A DNA stretch of 64,000 bases from Streptomyces violaceusniger (GTDB lineage: Bacteria > Actinomycetota > Actinomycetes > Streptomycetales > Streptomycetaceae): the NCBI GenBank assembly GCA_005405945.1, contig BJHW01000001.1, positions 6,758,001 to 6,822,000 on the forward strand, read 5' to 3'. Position numbers and translations under genes: made by a program. The notes under the pieces were generated by a model. It ran no database searches and was not told where the DNA came from. It saw only the letters and a list, made by a program, of their open reading frames with translations. This document shows, piece after piece, positions 9,640-18,707 of this stretch (within the stretch, counting starts at the first letter, position 1; each line of letters begins with the position of its first letter).

Positions 9640-12098
9640 TCAGGTCCATGGGTCGCTTTCGGTCACCGGAGGGCCGACTCCGTATGCGTCGCGATGGCCG
9701 GTATACGGATCCGTGGCCGCCGGGAGATCCGGCGCCGATGTGGACAGCAGTTGCCGTACCTCCTCGGGCTCGGGCGAGCCCAGCCGTTCACGAAGGGCCC
9801 GTGCCTGCCTCCAGCAGTCCTGGGCCCGGGTTCGCTGCCCGGCTCCCATCAGGGCCTTCGCCAGCACGGTGAGAATGGAGAAGCGCCGCCACTCGCCGCC
9901 GAGACCGCCCAGGGCGAGGGACTGTTCGGCATGTGCCACCGCTTCCGAGGGGCGCTGCGCGGCCAGATGCATTTCGGCCAGCCGGAAATGGGTCATGCCT
10001 TCCCAGAGCGGCTGACGGGCTTCGCGAAAGAGATCGAGCGCTTCGGTGAGGTGGACGGACGCCTCCTCCAGCCGGTGGGCGCGCGTCAGCGCGATGCCGA
10101 CGGTGTACATCCCGTTGGCGAGCCGCAGGGGGGCGCCGAGCCTGCGGTAGATGGCGAGCCCCTGCTCGGCCAGTTCCACACCGGTCCGGGTGCGGCCCCG
10201 GCTCACGTGGAGCCGGGACAGATTGGCCAGCGCGCTCGCCTCACCCGCCTCGTTGGCATCGGCGCGGAACGCCTCCAGTGCCTGTACGAGGTACCTCTCG
10301 GCGTCCTCGTGCCGCCCCAGCCCGTTGGCCACGATGCCGAGCTGGTTGGAGGCGCGGCTGGCGACCACCGGATCCTCGCCGTCCAGCTCCAGCGCGCGGC
10401 GCAGCTCCCGCTCGGCGTGGCCGTAGCGGCCCGTGAAGCTGTACAGATGGCCCAGCGCCGAGCGGGCGCGGGCCTCGGTACGGGAATCCCCGGCGGCGTG
10501 GGCGGCGTCGCAGACCACCTGTGCCACCGTCTCGTACTGCCGCGGCCGGGCCCCGGACTCGGCGAGGTCCAGCGCGCCCAGCAGCAGGTCCCCGGTGCGG
10601 CGGCGGGTGCTCTCCCCGGTGCACTTGGGCACACAGGCGAGCAGGCAGTCGGCCTCCGCGAAGAGCCAGTCCAGGGCGGCTTTCGAGGTCTCGAAGAGCA
10701 GTCCGGGGTGGCCGGTGGGCTCCAGGTGCTCGACCATGCGGTCCCCAGGCCGCTCCAGGGCGTACACCCGCGCCGCCGTCGCCAGGTAGAAGTCCAGCAA
10801 CCGGGACAGCGCCTCCTCGCGCTCCGCCGCCGCCCGCCGCTCCCGCTTCGCGCATGCCCGTGCGTAGAGCCGTACGAGGTCATGGAAGCGGTAGCGCCCC
10901 GGTACGGCGGACTCCAGCAGCGAGATGTCCACGAGGGAGGTGAGGAGCCGGCCGGTCTCCGCGGCGTCGAGCCCGAGCACCGCGCCCGCGGCGGACAGGG
11001 AGATGTCCGGGCCGCCGGCCAGGCCCAGCAGCCGGAAGGCGCGGGCTTGGGCCGGGTCGAGCTGTCCGTAGCCGAGTTCGAAGGTCGCCTTGACCGCCAG
11101 GTCCCCGGCCCGCAGCTCGTCCAGCCGCCGGCGCTCGTCGGCGAGTTTGTGGGCGAGGACGGAGACGGTCCAGGTGCGGCGGGAGGCGAGCCGGGAGGCG
11201 GCTATGCGGATCGCGAGCGGGAGGTAGGAGCAGGACGCCACCACGTCCATGACCTCGGCACGTTCCACTGTCGCCCGCTCGTGGCCCACGATCAGTGCGA
11301 AGAGGTCGAACGCCTCCGGCGGGCTCATCGCGTCCAGGTCGACCGGGTGGGCGCGGTCCAGGTCGGACATATGGGTGCGACTGGTGATCAGCGCGACGCA
11401 GTCCGGGGCGCCGTCGTCGGGGAGCAGCGGCCGGACCTGAGCGGCATCGCGGGCGTTGTCCAGGAGGACGAGGACACGACGGCCCTCCAGACACGCGCGG
11501 TAGAGCGCGGCGCGCTCCTCGGTGCCGTCCGGAATGGCGGCGTCGGAGGTGCCGAGCGAGCGCAGGAAGGCGCCGAGCACGGTCTCGGGGTCGGCGGGGA
11601 GGGGCCCGCACCGCCGAGGTCGACGTAGAGCTGGCCGTCGGGGAAGCGGTGGCGGGCGGTGTGCGCCAGATGAACGGCCAGGGCGGTCTTGCCGATGCCT
11701 CCGATACCGGCGATCGCGATGGCGGCCGGCCGGTCGGCGGAGGTCGCGAGCCGGTCGTTCAGCTCCCGTACGAGGTCCTCGCGGCCGGTGAAGTCCGCCA
11801 CCGCCGCGGGCAGCTGCGCGGGGCGCACGACCGTGGTGTCGGCCATGGGGCGTCGCGGGCGGTTGGCGGCGGTGGGCCGGGAGAGCGCGGTGCCGGGTCG
11901 TGCGGGGATGTGCGGCCGGAGCTCGCGGACGACATCGGAGCGGCAGCCGCTCTCCAGCCCCAGTTCGAGCCGGGTCCGGCCGAGGGCGGAGTCCGGACCC
12001 TCGCCGAGGGCCAGGCTCGCCTCTTCGCCGTGCCGGCACCGGTCCGGTACGGAACCGGTGGAACCTTCCTGCCGCCCCAGGCGCTCGTCGCCGGCCAT
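9640..12098 (-). CDS. AfsR-like STAND/TPR protein lacking the DNA-binding domain (one frameshift)
   Basis: About 819 residues after restoring one base. It starts at ATG 12098 after GGGGGGCACC. The first 45 residues align only to a scrap of the activator domain (RTRLELGLES...SDVVREL), so the winged-helix DNA-binding domain of its neighbour is missing. The NB-ARC domain (P-loop GIGGIGKTALAVHLAH, about residue 125) and TPR tail are intact and clearly paralogous to the 6413-9510 product. The frame breaks near 11607-11615, inside GGCCCCTCCCCGCC, which needs one base to continue into LPADPETVLGAFL. It may act as a decoy or partner of the full-length regulator. The deletion of the N-terminus is separate from the sequencing-type frameshift. 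Confidence 0.8.
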
Positions 12099-12129
12099 GG
12101 TGCCCCCCGCACGTGCTTCCTCGCTGTAC

Positions 12130-12165
12130 GGCCAGTCTGCCGTGCCTGTGGCTCGTACGTCAGTA
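12130..12165 (-). promoter_or_regulatory. Conserved 36-bp promoter element of AfsR-like gene 2
   Basis: The minus strand reads TACTGACGT, ten bases, then GGCACGGCAGACTGGCC, ending 31 bases before ATG 12098. It is a near copy of the element at 9543-9578. Confidence 0.6.
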
Positions 12166-12220
12166 AAGAGTGCGACGTGTCCGGGGCGTCCGTCGAACAT
12201 CCCAGGAGACGCCCACGTAG

Positions 12221-12235
12221 CTGACGATCCGTCAG
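12221..12235. promoter_or_regulatory. Palindromic operator, copy 2 of the CTGACG-N3-CGTCAG family
   Basis: CTGACG-ATC-CGTCAG, a perfect inverted repeat. It is followed by TACCGT (12244-12249) six bases before the ATG at 12256, so a repressor here would sit just upstream of a -10 element. Confidence 0.75.
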
Positions 12236-12255
12236 ATCGGCGCTACCGTGCAGTC

Positions 12256-13473
12256 ATGGAGAGCTTCCCGAAGATAATCTCGGTGGACGACCACACGGTT
12301 GAGCCCCCTCACGTCTGGCGGGACCGGCTCCCGTCGAAGTACCGCGACAGCGGGCCGCGCATCGTCCGGGCGCCGCTGAAGGAGATGACCTTCGTCGGTG
12401 GCAAGTTCGCCCCGAAGATGGGCGCGCCCGGGACGACGGGCCGCTCGCGGACTGGTGGGTGTACGAGGAGCTGCACCGGCCGCTGACCCGGCTGGACACC
12501 GCCGTCGGCTACGCCCGGGACGAGGTCAAGCTGGAGGCCATCACCTACGAGCAGATGCGGCCCGGCTCCTTCTCGGTGCCGGACCGGCTCGCGGACATGG
12601 ACGTCAACCACGTCCAGTCCGCGCTCTGCTTCCCGACCTTCCCCCGCTTCTGCGGGCAGACCTTCACCGAGGCCGCCGACCGCGAGCTGGGGCTGCTCGG
12701 GTCCGGGCGTACAACGACTGGATGGTGGAGGAGTGGTGCGGCCCCGAGGCCCGGGGCAGGCTGATCCCGCTGATCATCATCCCGCTGTGGGACGCCGAGC
12801 TGGCCGCCGCCGAGGTGCGGCGGAACGCGGCGCGCGGGGTACGGGCCGTCTGCTTCTCGGAGATCCCGCCGAACCTGGGGCTGCCCTCGATCCACACCGA
12901 CGACTGGGACCCCTTGCTCGCCGCGTGCGACGAGACCGGCACGGTCATCGCGATGCACATCGGCTCCTCCTCGAGGATGCCCTCGACCTCCGCGGACGCG
13001 CCCCCGCGGTCGGCTCCACGATCACCTTCGCCAACTGCTGCTTCTCGATGGTCGACTGGCTGATGAGCGGGAAGTTCGAGCGCTTCCCGAACCTCAAGGT
13101 GATGTACGCGGAGGGCCAGATCGGCTGGATCCCCTACATCCTCGAGCGCGCCGATGTGGTGTGGGAGGAGAACCGGGGCTGGGGCGGAGTGGCGGACAAG
13201 GTGCTGCGTCCGCCGTCCGAGCTGTTCGCCGAGCACGTCTACGGCTGCTTCTTCGACGACGCCTTCGGGCTGCGCAACCTCGACGCCATCGGGGTCGGCA
13301 ACGTGCTGTACGAGACGGACTATCCGCACTCGGACTCCACCTGGCCCAAGTCGAAGGAGGTCGGCGAGGCGCAGATGGGGCATCTGGCGCCGGACGTCGT
13401 GGAGCGGATCGTGCGCGGCAACGCGATCGAGCTGCTCGGGCTCACGGCGGACGGGCTGTGGGCGGGGGCGTAG
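12256..13473 (+). CDS. Amidohydrolase-2 family metal-dependent hydrolase (three frameshifts)
   Basis: About 406 residues once three single bases are restored. The N-terminal VDDHTVEPPHVW carries the early metal-ligand motif of PF04909 TIM-barrel hydrolases/decarboxylases (the ACMSD-like group). IAMHIGSSS and YETDYPHSDSTWP are the expected later active-site stretches. Breaks lie near 12429-12433 (GGG should be GGGG before GACGAC), 12695-12703 and 13006-13010 (CCCCC should be CCCCCC). All three look like undercalled runs. There is no Shine-Dalgarno; TACCGT six bases before ATG suggests a leaderless mRNA. Proteins of this type accompany luciferase-like monooxygenases and SDRs in actinobacterial ring-degradation clusters. 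The substrate is unknown. Confidence 0.8.
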
Positions 13474-13479
13474 CGGTCG

Positions 13480-13552
13480 GTGGCCACGCTGTTTGGCGGT
13501 CAGCGGCCACGCCGTTGTGGCGGTCAGGGGCCACGCCGTTGTGGCGGCGGCG
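13480..13552. repeat. Three 24-25 bp tandem repeats, terminator-like
   Basis: Three copies of a unit around GGCCACGCCGTTGTGGC begin near 13480, 13505 and 13529. Each contains the hairpin GCCAC...GTGGC. They sit between the convergent amidohydrolase and AraC genes and probably serve as a transcription end. Confidence 0.6.
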
Positions 13553-13692
13553 TCGCTGTGGCGGTTGCGTCGGGCCGCGTGGTCACGGAGGAGCAAGAAA
13601 GCGGTCACTGCCGGTCAATGACAACCCAATGGACCCTCCGGCAGGCTGTGGGCGGATCGGCCCTCCCCGCCTCCCCACGCCGTCACCCACCC

Positions 13693-14735
13693 CTATGACG
13701 TGACAGGGGCCGTGGGCGGCGCGGAGGGCCGGGTGTCCGTGCGCACCGGGCGTCGCGGGGTAGCGCCCGGCGCGCGGGACACGAGCGCCAGATGGCGGTA
13801 GTCGCTGGGCGGCATTCCGTACGCGGCGCGGAAGGCGCGGCTGAAGGCGGCGGGGTGGGCGAAACCCCAGCGGGCGGCGAGTTCGTGGATGCGGACCGTG
13901 AGCAGGCTGGGGTCGGTCAGGTCGCGCCGGACGCGGTCCAGCCGCTGTTGCCGGATCCACGCGGAGACCGTGGTGTCGCGGGCCCGGAAGAGGCGGTGCA
14001 GATGGCCGACCGAGATGTGGTGCGCGGCGGCGATGGTGGCCGGTGACAGCTCCGGGTCGGACAGGTTCCGCAGGATGAAGCTCTGTACCCGCAGGGCCAG
14101 GGTGTGCCGGTGGGTCTCGGGCGGCAGCGCGTCGTCGGCCTCGACCGCCTGGGCCAGCAGCGCCGCCGCCAGGTCGATCAGCACGGTCCCCAGGCGCGGC
14201 CCGTCGGAGGGGCGTAAGGAGCGGTCCGCCGCGAGCCGGGTGAGGAACCCCGTGAGCAGGGCGCCCACCCCTTCGCGCGCCGGGATGGGCCGGGCGAGCA
14301 GCCGGTCGATCCGGTCGTGGGGGACCGGGATCAGGGCCTTGGGGATCTCCAGACCCACGCCTCCGGGAGGTCCGCCGAAGGCCAGGCAGTCGAAGGGCCG
14401 GGAGGTGTCGACGACGTAGAGGCCCTCCGCGCTGTGCGCGGCCTCCTGGCGGGACTGGGAGACCTGGAGGTTCCCCTCCTGGATGAACGAGAAGTGGTAC
14501 AGCTCGGGTCGGACTGCCGGATGAGCTTGGGCGTCCGCCGGAAGTTCATCTCGCGGAACTTCGTGGGCCACACGGAGGCGGCGCCGAACTGGAGGATGCG
14601 CACCTCGCCCCGGAAGTCCCGGGTGTGGTCGCTGGTCATCTCCATCGGCGCCATGAGCTGTGCCATCTGCTCGCGCCAGAAGTCGAACCGGTCCGCTCTG
14701 GGCAGATCCTCGCAGCGGAAGACCGTCTCGATCAT
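13693..14735 (-). CDS. AraC-family transcriptional regulator (one frameshift)
   Basis: About 347 residues after restoring one base. The N-terminal half (FRCEDLPRADRFDFWREQM...) matches the AraC_binding_2 type sensor domain; the C-terminal 100 residues are the double helix-turn-helix (SPATIAAAHHISVGHLHRLF and ARWGFAHPAAFSRAFRAAYG). The frame breaks near 14504-14512 (GACCCGAGCTG needs one base to read ELYHF). Start is ATG 14735; a GTG one codon upstream is equally possible, after GAGGGG. It is divergent from the monooxygenase/SDR pair with 300 bases of shared promoter DNA, so it may control that pair in addition to the palindrome-binding repressor. Confidence 0.8.
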
Positions 14736-14896
14736 CACGTGCCCCTCTGTGTGCCCCTTGCCGTGCCCCTTTGCGGTGCGCCCCCTTGCCGGTGCCCCGT
14801 GATGCCCCTGGGCGGGGAGGCGGGCTTGGGCCCCAGGTCCGAACGTTCGTACGCTAGCAAAGCGTTGCGCGGCGGGACGAGGCTGCCATACCCTTG

Positions 14897-14913
14897 TCTG
14901 ATGGACCGTCAGA
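14897..14913. promoter_or_regulatory. Palindromic operator, copy 3 of the CTGACG-N3-CGTCAG family
   Basis: TCTGATG-GAC-CGTCAGA, with one mismatch in the left arm. It lies in the AraC/monooxygenase intergenic region, immediately before a 22-bp tandem array. Confidence 0.7.
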
Positions 14914-14922
14914 TACGACGAT

Positions 14923-15010
14923 GTCCGACGTCGGATACGACCACGTCCGACGTCAGCCACGACCGCGTCCGACGTCGGATACGACCATGTCCGACGTCAG
15001 CCACGACGAT
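14923..15010. repeat. Four 22-bp tandem repeats with palindromic core (iteron-like)
   Basis: GTCCGACGTC recurs at 14923, 14945, 14967 and 14989, exactly 22 bases apart. Units alternate between GTCCGACGTCGGATACGACC and GTCCGACGTCAGCCACGACC. The core TCCGACGTCGGA is a 12-bp palindrome in units 1 and 3. Two helical turns of spacing would put bound dimers on one face of the DNA. The array ends just before the AAGGAGG of the monooxygenase gene. Confidence 0.75.
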
Positions 15011-15037
15011 GACGGTCCACCGACAAGGAGGCCCGGC

Positions 15038-16003
15038 ATGCGCGTCCTGCCCCGGGGCCGGTTGAGCTACGGCATGCAGCTGCCGATCCAGTCGCAGTCC
15101 ACCCTCTACGCCGAGCCGTGGGAGGCCGGGGCGGGCCCGCCCGAGCTGCTCGAGGTCGCCCGCGCCGCCGACCGGCTCGGCTTCGCGTACCTCGCCGTCT
15201 GCGACCACGTCGCGATCCCGCGGCGGCTGGCCGCGGCCATGGGCACCGTCTGGTACGACCCGGTGGCCACCCTGGGCTGGCTCGCCGCGGCCACCGAGCA
15301 GGTGCGGCTGCTCAGCCATGTGGCGGTCGCGGCGCTGCGCCATCCGCTGCTGACCGCCAAGCAGTACGCCACGCTCGACCACCTCTCCGGCGGCCGGCTG
15401 ATCCTCGGGGTCGGGGCCGGGCACGTGCGGGAGGAGTTCGAGGCGCTGGGGGTGGACTTCGCCCGGCGCGGGGCGCTGCTGGACGAGACGGTCGACGCGC
15501 TGAAGGCGGCGCTGGGGCCGGAGGAGTTCCCCGACTTCCGCGGCGAGCGGTTCGCGTTCGGCGGCCTCGGGCAGGCCCCGCGCCCCGTCCAGACGCCGCG
15601 GCCCCCGCTGTGGATCGGCGGCTCCTCGCCCGCGGCGGTGCGCCGGGCGGCGGTCCGGGGCGACGGCTGGCTGCCGCAGGGCGATCCACGGGACCGGCTG
15701 CCCGGCCAGATCGCCCGGCTGCGCGAGCTGCGGAAGGAAGCGGCCCGACACGATCGCGGCTGTGATGAGCCCGCCGAGATCGGTGCGATCACTGAGCCGC
15801 TGTACGTGGGCGAGCCCGGCTGGGACGTGGGGCGCCGGACCCTGACCGGCGCGCCGGAGCGGCTGGCCGAGAGCTTGCGCGCGTACGCCGCGATGGGGGT
15901 GGACCAGATCCAGGTGCGGTTCCGCTGCCGGGACCACACCGAACTGACCGACCAGATGGCGGCCTTCGCCGCCGATGTCGCTCCGCACCTCGATGACCAG
16001 TGA
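15038..16003 (+). CDS. F420-dependent LLM-class oxidoreductase
   Basis: 321 residues from ATG 15038, fixed by AAGGAGG at 15025-15031. The luciferase-like TIM-barrel pattern is clear: LEVARAADRLGFAYLAVCDH early, TLGWLAAATEQVRL, TAKQYATLDHLSGGRLILGVGAG and PPLWIGGSSPAAVRRAA. In actinobacteria this subgroup usually uses coenzyme F420H2 for hydride transfer or reduction. An FbiC gene for F420 synthesis lies 8 kb away. An SDR follows 48 bases downstream, probably in one transcript. It may act on the same catabolic intermediate as the amidohydrolase. Substrate unknown. Confidence 0.85.
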   Translation: MRVLPRGRLSYGMQLPIQSQSTLYAEPWEAGAGPPELLEVARAADRLGFAYLAVCDHVAIPRRLAAAMGTVWYDPVATLGWLAAATEQVRLLSHVAVAALRHPLLTAKQYATLDHLSGGRLILGVGAGHVREEFEALGVDFARRGALLDETVDALKAALGPEEFPDFRGERFAFGGLGQAPRPVQTPRPPLWIGGSSPAAVRRAAVRGDGWLPQGDPRDRLPGQIARLRELRKEAARHDRGCDEPAEIGAITEPLYVGEPGWDVGRRTLTGAPERLAESLRAYAAMGVDQIQVRFRCRDHTELTDQMAAFAADVAPHLDDQ

Positions 16004-16051
16004 TGAATGGCGATGGCCAGCGGATGACTAGCGATCACTAGGGAGAACGGA

Positions 16052-16834
16052 ATGGGCAAGCTGGACGGGCGGGTCGTCATCATCACCGGGGCGGCGCGCG
16101 GACAGGGTGAGCAGGAGGCGCGGCTGTTCGCGGCCGAGGGCGCGCGCGTGGTCCTCGGCGACGTACTGGACGAGCCGGGCGAGGCGCTGGCCAAGGAGCT
16201 GGGGGAGGGCGCCCGCTTCGTCCATCTGGACGTGGGCCGCGAGGACGACTGGACCGCCGCCGTCGCGGCCGCCAAGGACGCCTTCGGCGCGGTGGACGGC
16301 CTGGTCAACAACGCCGGGATCCTCCGCTTCAACGAGCTGCTGGGCACCCCGCTGGCGGAGTACCTGGAGGTGGTCCAGGTCAACCAGGTCGGCACGTTCC
16401 TGGGGATGCGGACGGTGGCGCCGGAGCTGGCGGCGGCGGGCGGCGGGACGATCGTGAACACCGCCTCGTACGTCGCCCTGTCCGGTATGCCGCTGCTCAC
16501 CGCGTACGCCGCGACGAAGGCGGCGGTGGTGGGGATGACGCGGGTGGCCGCGATGGAGCTCGCGGACAAGGGCATCAGGGTCAACGCGATGTGCCCGGGC
16601 GCGGTCGACACCCCGATGACCAATCCGGCCCAGCTCGACCCGGATGCCGACACCACGGAGGCGACGGCGGCGGTCGACGAGCTCTACCGCAAGCTGGTCC
16701 CGCTGGGCCGGATCGGCCGCCCGGAGGAGGTGGCGCGGCTGGCCCTCTTCCTGTCCTCGGAGGACTCCTCGTACGTCACCGGCCAGCCAATCGTCGTCGA
16801 CGGCGGCTGGCTGACGGGCGTCTCGGTCTTCTAG
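16052..16834 (+). CDS. Short-chain dehydrogenase/reductase, 3alpha/20beta-hydroxysteroid dehydrogenase-like
   Basis: 260 residues; GGGAG precedes the ATG. NAD(P) motif TGAARGQG at residues 12-19, NNAG near 88, catalytic Ser (NTASYVALSG) then YAATK near 151-155, and a C-terminal VDGGWL. The close match to the Streptomyces 3alpha,20beta-hydroxysteroid dehydrogenase style (VLGDVLDEPGEALAKELG...FVHLDV...VNNAGI) suggests a secondary alcohol on a polycyclic substrate, which is inference. It is probably co-transcribed with the upstream monooxygenase. Confidence 0.85.
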   Translation: MGKLDGRVVIITGAARGQGEQEARLFAAEGARVVLGDVLDEPGEALAKELGEGARFVHLDVGREDDWTAAVAAAKDAFGAVDGLVNNAGILRFNELLGTPLAEYLEVVQVNQVGTFLGMRTVAPELAAAGGGTIVNTASYVALSGMPLLTAYAATKAAVVGMTRVAAMELADKGIRVNAMCPGAVDTPMTNPAQLDPDADTTEATAAVDELYRKLVPLGRIGRPEEVARLALFLSSEDSSYVTGQPIVVDGGWLTGVSVF

Positions 16835-17426
16835 GGGGTGCCCCGCCGGACCGTGACGCCTGCGGCGAGCCACGCGGCGGAGCCGCATATCGGCGCTTTC
16901 CCCTCCCCGCCCCTTCCCTCAACCGGGACTCCGTCCCGGACTCGGGCGTCTTGGCCGGTGGGCTGGCTGCGGTTGAGGGTCGGCTCGTCGTCCGCGGGGT
17001 TCGGGGGTGGGTGCGGTGAACCGGCGCTCCGTCCCGGACTCGGGCGTCTTGGCCGGTGGGCTGGCTGCGGTTGAGGGTCGGCTCGTCGTCTCCCGGGGGT
17101 TCGGGGGCGGGGGACTCGGGGTTCCGCCTCGGACTCCGGCGCCTTGGCCGGTGGGCTGGTCGCGGCTGAGGGCCGGCTCGTCGCCGCCCGGGGTTCGGGG
17201 GCCGGGGGGCTCGGGGCTCTGCCTCGGACTCCGGCGCCCTTGGCCGGTGGACTGCTCGCGGCGACAGATGGCTCCTCGCCCCTCGAGGTCCAGGGGCGGA
17301 GCCCCTGGTAGCGGGAAGGGGCGGGGAGGGGAAGGGCCCGCCGGACACCCTCCGTAGGGCCTCCGGCCCCGCGTGGCCTTCCACGGCCCTTGACGGTCCG
17401 TGCCCGCGGTGCCAGAGTCAATCAAA
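16835..17426. repeat. Non-coding region with about four 95-98 bp imperfect tandem repeats and a dispersed Streptomyces repeat
   Basis: No gene is seen in this 590-base gap. Copies around CCGTCCCGGACTCGGGCG...TTGGCCGGTGGGCTG start near 16931, 17029, 17124 and 17220. The edges (near 16890-16930 and 17285-17345, with GGGGCGGAGCCCC and GGGAAGGGGCGGGGAGGGG) match a hairpin-forming intergenic element that recurs in Streptomyces and also at 56.9-57.4 kb here. The first copies sit directly after the SDR stop. Confidence 0.7.
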
Positions 17427-17445
17427 ATCTGACGATCCGTCAGAT
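17427..17445. promoter_or_regulatory. Palindromic operator, copy 4 (best copy) of the CTGACG-N3-CGTCAG family
   Basis: ATCTGACG-ATC-CGTCAGAT: perfect 8-bp half-sites with a 3-base centre, 28 bases before the ATG of the second luciferase-like gene. Confidence 0.8.
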
Positions 17446-17473
17446 CGACGTTCGTCTGAGGCGGTGAACCTCC

Positions 17474-18600
17474 ATGGAATTCGGACTCTTCGTGCAGGGC
17501 TACGTCCCGAAAGCCGACGCCGAACCGACCCCGAGGCCGAGCACCACGCGCTCGTCGAGGAGACCGAGTACGTCATCCAGGCCGACCGGTCGGGCTTCAA
17601 GTACGTATGGGCCTCCGAGCACCACTTCCTGGACGAGTACTCCCACCTCTCCGCGAACGACGTCTTCCTCGGCTATCTCGCCCACGCCACCGAGCGCATC
17701 CACCTCGGCTCCGGCATCTTCAACCCGCTGCCGCAGGTCAACCACCCCGTGAAGGTCGCCGAGAAGGTCGCGATGCTCGACCACCTCTCCGGCGGCCGGT
17801 TCGAGTTCGGCTCCGGCCGGGGCGCGGGCAGCCACGAGATCCTGGGCTTCCTGCCGGGCGTGACCGACATGAACGCCACCAAGGAGATCTGGGAAGAGAC
17901 GATCGCCGAGTTCCCCAAGATGTGGCTTCAGGACGAGTACCAGGGCTTCACCGGCAAGCACTGGTCCCTGCCGCCACGCAAGGTGCTGCCCAAGCCGTAC
18001 GGGGCCGCTCACCCGGCGATGTGGTACGCGGCCGGATCGCCGCCCTCGTACGCGATGGCCGGTAAGAAGGGCCTCGGCGTGCTCGGCTTCTCCATCCAGA
18101 AGGTCTCCGACATGGAGTGGGTCCTCGACTCCTACAAGAACGCGATCAAGGAGGCCGAGCCGGTCGGCGGCTTCGTCAACGACAACGTGATGGTCACCTC
18201 CACCGCGATCTGTGCCGAGACCCACGCCAAGGCCGTCGAGGTCGCGCTCGGCGGCGGGCTGAACTACCTGCAGTCGCTGCTCTTCCGTTACCACGACACC
18301 TTCCCCCGCCCGGAAGGCATCCCGCAGTGGCCCGAACTGCTGCCGGAGTACACCGAGGAGATCATCGAACTCCTCATCGCCGAGGAGCTGATGATCTGCG
18401 GCGACCCGGACGAGGTCTTCCGCCAGTGCAAGCGGTGGGAGCAGGCCGGGGCCGACCAGCTGTCGTTCGGGCTGCCGATCGGGATCGGCTACGAGGACAC
18501 GATGAACACGATCAAGCTCATCGGCGAGCACGTCATCCCGAAGATCGACACCGATCCGGTGCACCGCACGACCCGCTTCCGCCAGGCCGCCACCCAGTAG
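17474..18600 (+). CDS. LLM-class flavin-dependent oxidoreductase (one frameshift)
   Basis: About 375 residues after restoring one base near 17521-17528 (GAACCGACCCCGAG). It begins MEFGLFVQGYVPK and continues into WASEHHFLDEYSHLS, the bacterial-luciferase-like active-site region, then LDHLSGGRFEFGSGRGAG and the FMN/F420-site pattern. This subgroup is usually FMN-dependent monooxygenase. GAGGCGG lies 10-16 bases before the ATG and can pair with CCTC just before the start, so a small start-site hairpin is possible. It leads a probable operon with the amidohydrolase at 18708 and the SDR at 20458. Confidence 0.85.
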
Positions 18601-18605
18601 CCGCT

Positions 18606-18680
18606 GCCACAGCCACAGCCACAGCCACAGTCGCTGTCGCTGTCGCAGCCGCTGCCGCAGCCGCAGTCGCAGCCGTCAGC
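18606..18680. repeat. CAGCCA/CTGTCG hexamer microsatellite
   Basis: About 75 bases of near-perfect 6-bp units (CAGCCA, then CTGTCG and GCAGCC variants) between two operon genes. It ends just before the AAAGGA site of the next gene. Confidence 0.7.
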
Positions 18681-18707
18681 CGCAGACGCGAGAAAGGACC
18701 CGAACCC

